37,500 nucleotides of DNA, taken from contig JAHBSP010000014.1 of NCBI GenBank assembly GCA_019639055.1, positions 1 through 37,500 of the forward strand, read 5' to 3'. How positions within the stretch are numbered: position 1 is the stretch's first letter; each line of letters opens with the position of its first letter. A program made the position numbers and the translations under genes. Positions 35,857 to 37,500 of the stretch are shown one piece after another. Origin of the DNA: Microbacteriaceae bacterium (GTDB lineage: Bacteria > Actinomycetota > Actinomycetes > Actinomycetales > Microbacteriaceae). The notes under the pieces are model-generated. The model was given only the letters and a program-made list of their open reading frames with translations. It did no database searches and was not told where the DNA came from.

Positions 35857-36552
35857 GTGACTATCAATGAAGATAACCAAACACTCATAGCCTGCCGATT
35901 CTATATATCCAACCGGAAAATTTCTCTCGGGTACAAGATACTTGCCGTTCTAGTAGGGGTTTATGGGCAGATACTAGCCCTAGATATTCTCGACGGGAAA
36001 TTGAAAGTACACGAATACCTTTACTACACGAGGATCTCAAACCTCCTGGTGTTGCTGTTCTTTATTGCATCGGCGTTCTATGTTCAAAAGAAAATTCGCG
36101 AATCTGGCAATAAAGGACCGGCAACACTTTGGCCACTTGCTAAGGGTGCCGTTATTATCGCGATTACTGTCACGATGGCTATCTACTGGACGATGCTTTA
36201 CGACCCAGCAGATGTAACAGACGTCCTCGAAGACTATCTGGTGCACCTAGTAATGCCGCTAATGATGCTCTTGGACTGGTTATTGTTCGATGCCAAGGGA
36301 GCATTCAAGTTCTGGCATCCATTCGTGTGGCTAGTTATTCCATATGTCTACTTCGGCTTCACCCTCGTTGCGGGGCCAATGGGACTCGTCTACCCCAACG
36401 GCAAGCACTACCCCTACCCTTTTATCAACGTTGATGAACGAAGAATTGAGGATGTGCTTACCACAGTCCTTTGGATCACTCTCGGGTTCCTACTGTTTAG
36501 TTTCGTGCTCGTTGCAGTAGATAAACTGATGCGCGGTAGAAAGCGTAACTAA
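35857..36552 (+). CDS. Pr6Pr-family membrane protein (second copy)
   Basis: A 231-residue protein with about six hydrophobic segments. The loops DYLVHLVMPLMMLLDWLLFDAKGAFKFWHPF and HYPYPFINVDERRIEDVLTTV correspond to PIYALIDWLIVDDRAAL and WTPFPLFKPEEGFG of the copy at 33061, but overall similarity is low, so the duplication is old. The GTG start is preceded by a TAGGAT box at leaderless spacing. It converges on the lipoprotein gene with 12 bp between stops. Function unknown. Confidence 0.8.
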   Translation: MTINEDNQTLIACRFYISNRKISLGYKILAVLVGVYGQILALDILDGKLKVHEYLYYTRISNLLVLLFFIASAFYVQKKIRESGNKGPATLWPLAKGAVIIAITVTMAIYWTMLYDPADVTDVLEDYLVHLVMPLMMLLDWLLFDAKGAFKFWHPFVWLVIPYVYFGFTLVAGPMGLVYPNGKHYPYPFINVDERRIEDVLTTVLWITLGFLLFSFVLVAVDKLMRGRKRN

Positions 36553-36564
36553 CTTAATACGTTC

Positions 36565-37344
36565 TTAAGCAACCCAAATGAGGTAATTCTCCACAAAGCA
36601 CGCCCAAGACAATATCGTGTAATCCTCATTTGTTACAAAACCTCCAGCAAGTGAAATTTCATCTCCAATTTTTGCATCACTAGCAACACCTGGGATATTA
36701 AGTATCCGATTACTAACGCTAGAGCCATTGGGCCAAATTACAGGGATAAAATCCCCACCGCTTAAAGAAATGCCTAAACAACCAAACTCATTTTGAGCAA
36801 TTAGTCCAGAAATTTGTGCATCCATCACGTCATAAACTGTTGTTCTTACAGCAAAATATGTTGTCTCAGCACCATTATTACCTATGGATACTTTCATCTT
36901 GAAATCTGGCATGTACTCCATAAGCGCAGGACCGTCTGCGATGTGAATACCCACCACTCCTCCAGGCACGCATTCTTCAGGCACCCCCAATCTTTCAGCT
37001 ATGTAATTACGGTGTTCACCATATGCACCACCACCCGAGAAAAAATCGCCAATCTCGTAATGGTACCCACTCGGAAATTCAATGCTCTCTTCAGAAACAA
37101 TTGATCCATAAGGCAAATTAACAAAGAAATCACCTAGGTCCCCTATTGATCTAAGTGTTAAACATCCATATTCTGACCAATACAGATATCCTTCGATATT
37201 TGCTAACAACTTTCCATCTGAGTATTCACTTATGTAGTAATACCTATTCTGCATTGGTTGCATTATTGGCGCGCAACTCGACAAAAACATCAAAGAAGCA
37301 AAACCACACGCTACTACAAGTTTTGAAAATTTCAATTTGTGCAT
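36565..37344 (-). CDS. Lipoprotein with tandem two-cysteine domains
   Basis: A 259-residue lipoprotein with lipobox FLSSC (Cys24). Two copies of one domain follow: about 48-125 (EYGCLTLRS, VNLPYGS, IEFPSG, YEIGDFFSGGG, Cys125) and about 177-249 (EFGCLGISL, PVIWPNGSS, LNIPGV, AKIGDEISLAGG, Cys249). Each has a Cys pair 60-64 residues apart, suggesting one disulfide per domain on the outside of the cell. The single-domain relative is at 33778. The ribosome-binding site is AAAGGG 8 nt before ATG 37344, and a good promoter lies about 63 nt upstream. The gene looks more AT-rich than the housekeeping block. No known family recognised. Confidence 0.75.
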   Translation of the reverse strand: MHKLKFSKLVVACGFASLMFLSSCAPIMQPMQNRYYYISEYSDGKLLANIEGYLYWSEYGCLTLRSIGDLGDFFVNLPYGSIVSEESIEFPSGYHYEIGDFFSGGGAYGEHRNYIAERLGVPEECVPGGVVGIHIADGPALMEYMPDFKMKVSIGNNGAETTYFAVRTTVYDVMDAQISGLIAQNEFGCLGISLSGGDFIPVIWPNGSSVSNRILNIPGVASDAKIGDEISLAGGFVTNEDYTILSWACFVENYLIWVA

Positions 37345-37406
37345 TTCAAATTCCCTTTCGGACAGTTTTCGCGTGCATATTATGAATAATCTATGTCAAC
37401 GTGGCT

Positions 37407-37435
37407 AGGGTAAATTATCAAATTTGCTTTGTCAA
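37407..37435 (-). promoter_or_regulatory. Sigma-70-type promoter of the tandem-domain lipoprotein
   Basis: TTGACA (37435-37430) and TACCCT (37412-37407) are 17 bp apart on the minus strand, leaving a leader of about 55 nt before ATG 37344. The -35 is a perfect consensus. Confidence 0.65.
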
Positions 37436-37478
37436 TATACATAAAGAGTGAAAGTAAAATACTGCTTAAAACAAAGTA

Positions 37479-37500
37479 GCCACCCAGTTACCCGGATGGC
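37479..37500 (-). terminator. Rho-independent terminator of an upstream minus-strand gene
   Basis: On the minus strand GCCATCC (37500-37494) pairs with GGGTGGC (37485-37479) with one T-G pair and an 8-nt loop. It is followed by the T-rich TACTTTGTTTT. The gene it serves lies beyond the window; the stem may extend past the edge. Confidence 0.6.

Noticed and set aside
36553..36575. Terminator between the converging Pr6Pr and lipoprotein genes
   Set aside because: Only a 5-bp AT stem (CTTAA/TTAAG) can form, too weak to call.

Overview
The window looks like a chromosome segment from a small-genome, moderate-GC actinobacterium. It is most probably in or near the Microbacteriaceae (Luna-type freshwater/marine lineages). 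This rests on the order tlyA-nadK-recN-pyrG-xerD-parA-scpA-scpB-rluB-tyrA-der, the GTG/TTG starts, the frequent 1-4 bp overlaps between genes, and TAnnnT -10 boxes placed 6 nt from start codons (leaderless transcripts). The assignment is inference from gene content; no marker comparison was possible.

Region 1 (1-8470, minus strand) is a type I restriction-modification locus read in the order hsdM - rhuM - hsdS2 - GIY-YIG/RAMA gene - hsdS1 - hsdR, with every junction abutting or overlapping. Both specificity genes carry mononucleotide G/C tracts of 7, 9 and 10 bases at the boundaries between target-recognition domains and the central conserved region. Two of the three tracts throw the gene out of frame in this copy. 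With tandem 12-bp repeats in each central spacer and a 39-bp identical direct repeat between the genes, the locus looks like a multi-state, phase-variable specificity switch. This is the most striking feature of the window.

Region 2 (8543-10676) is a patch of small genes: a two-gene leaderless membrane-protein unit, a membrane-anchored collagen-like protein and an F420/NADP-type oxidoreductase.

Region 3 (10692-16984, minus strand) is one tight operon: a HAD phosphatase, a PhnD-type lipoprotein, PhnC ATPase, two PhnE-type permeases, a cytoplasmic 5'-nucleotidase-family metallophosphatase and an RpiR/SIS regulator. It is best read as import and intracellular dephosphorylation of an organophosphate or phosphonate under phosphosugar-type control.

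Region 4 (17076-17519) holds a DUF4287 gene on the plus strand and tRNA-Pro(GGG) on the minus strand. Region 5 (17535-33019, minus strand) is the conserved housekeeping block. In transcription order it runs: Arg/Asp-rich TPR protein, NagD-like HAD, a 44-residue protein, tlyA, nadK, recN, pyrG, xerD, parA, scpA, scpB, rluB, tyrA, der and a membrane protein. It covers DNA repair, chromosome segregation, rRNA modification, CTP/NADP/tyrosine synthesis and ribosome assembly. Cytidylate kinase, often found just before der in actinobacteria, is missing here.

Region 6 (33061-37500) holds two Pr6Pr-family membrane proteins and two lipoproteins that share an unnamed two-cysteine domain, arranged around a DASS-family dicarboxylate transporter. 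The window ends at a likely terminator of the next minus-strand gene.
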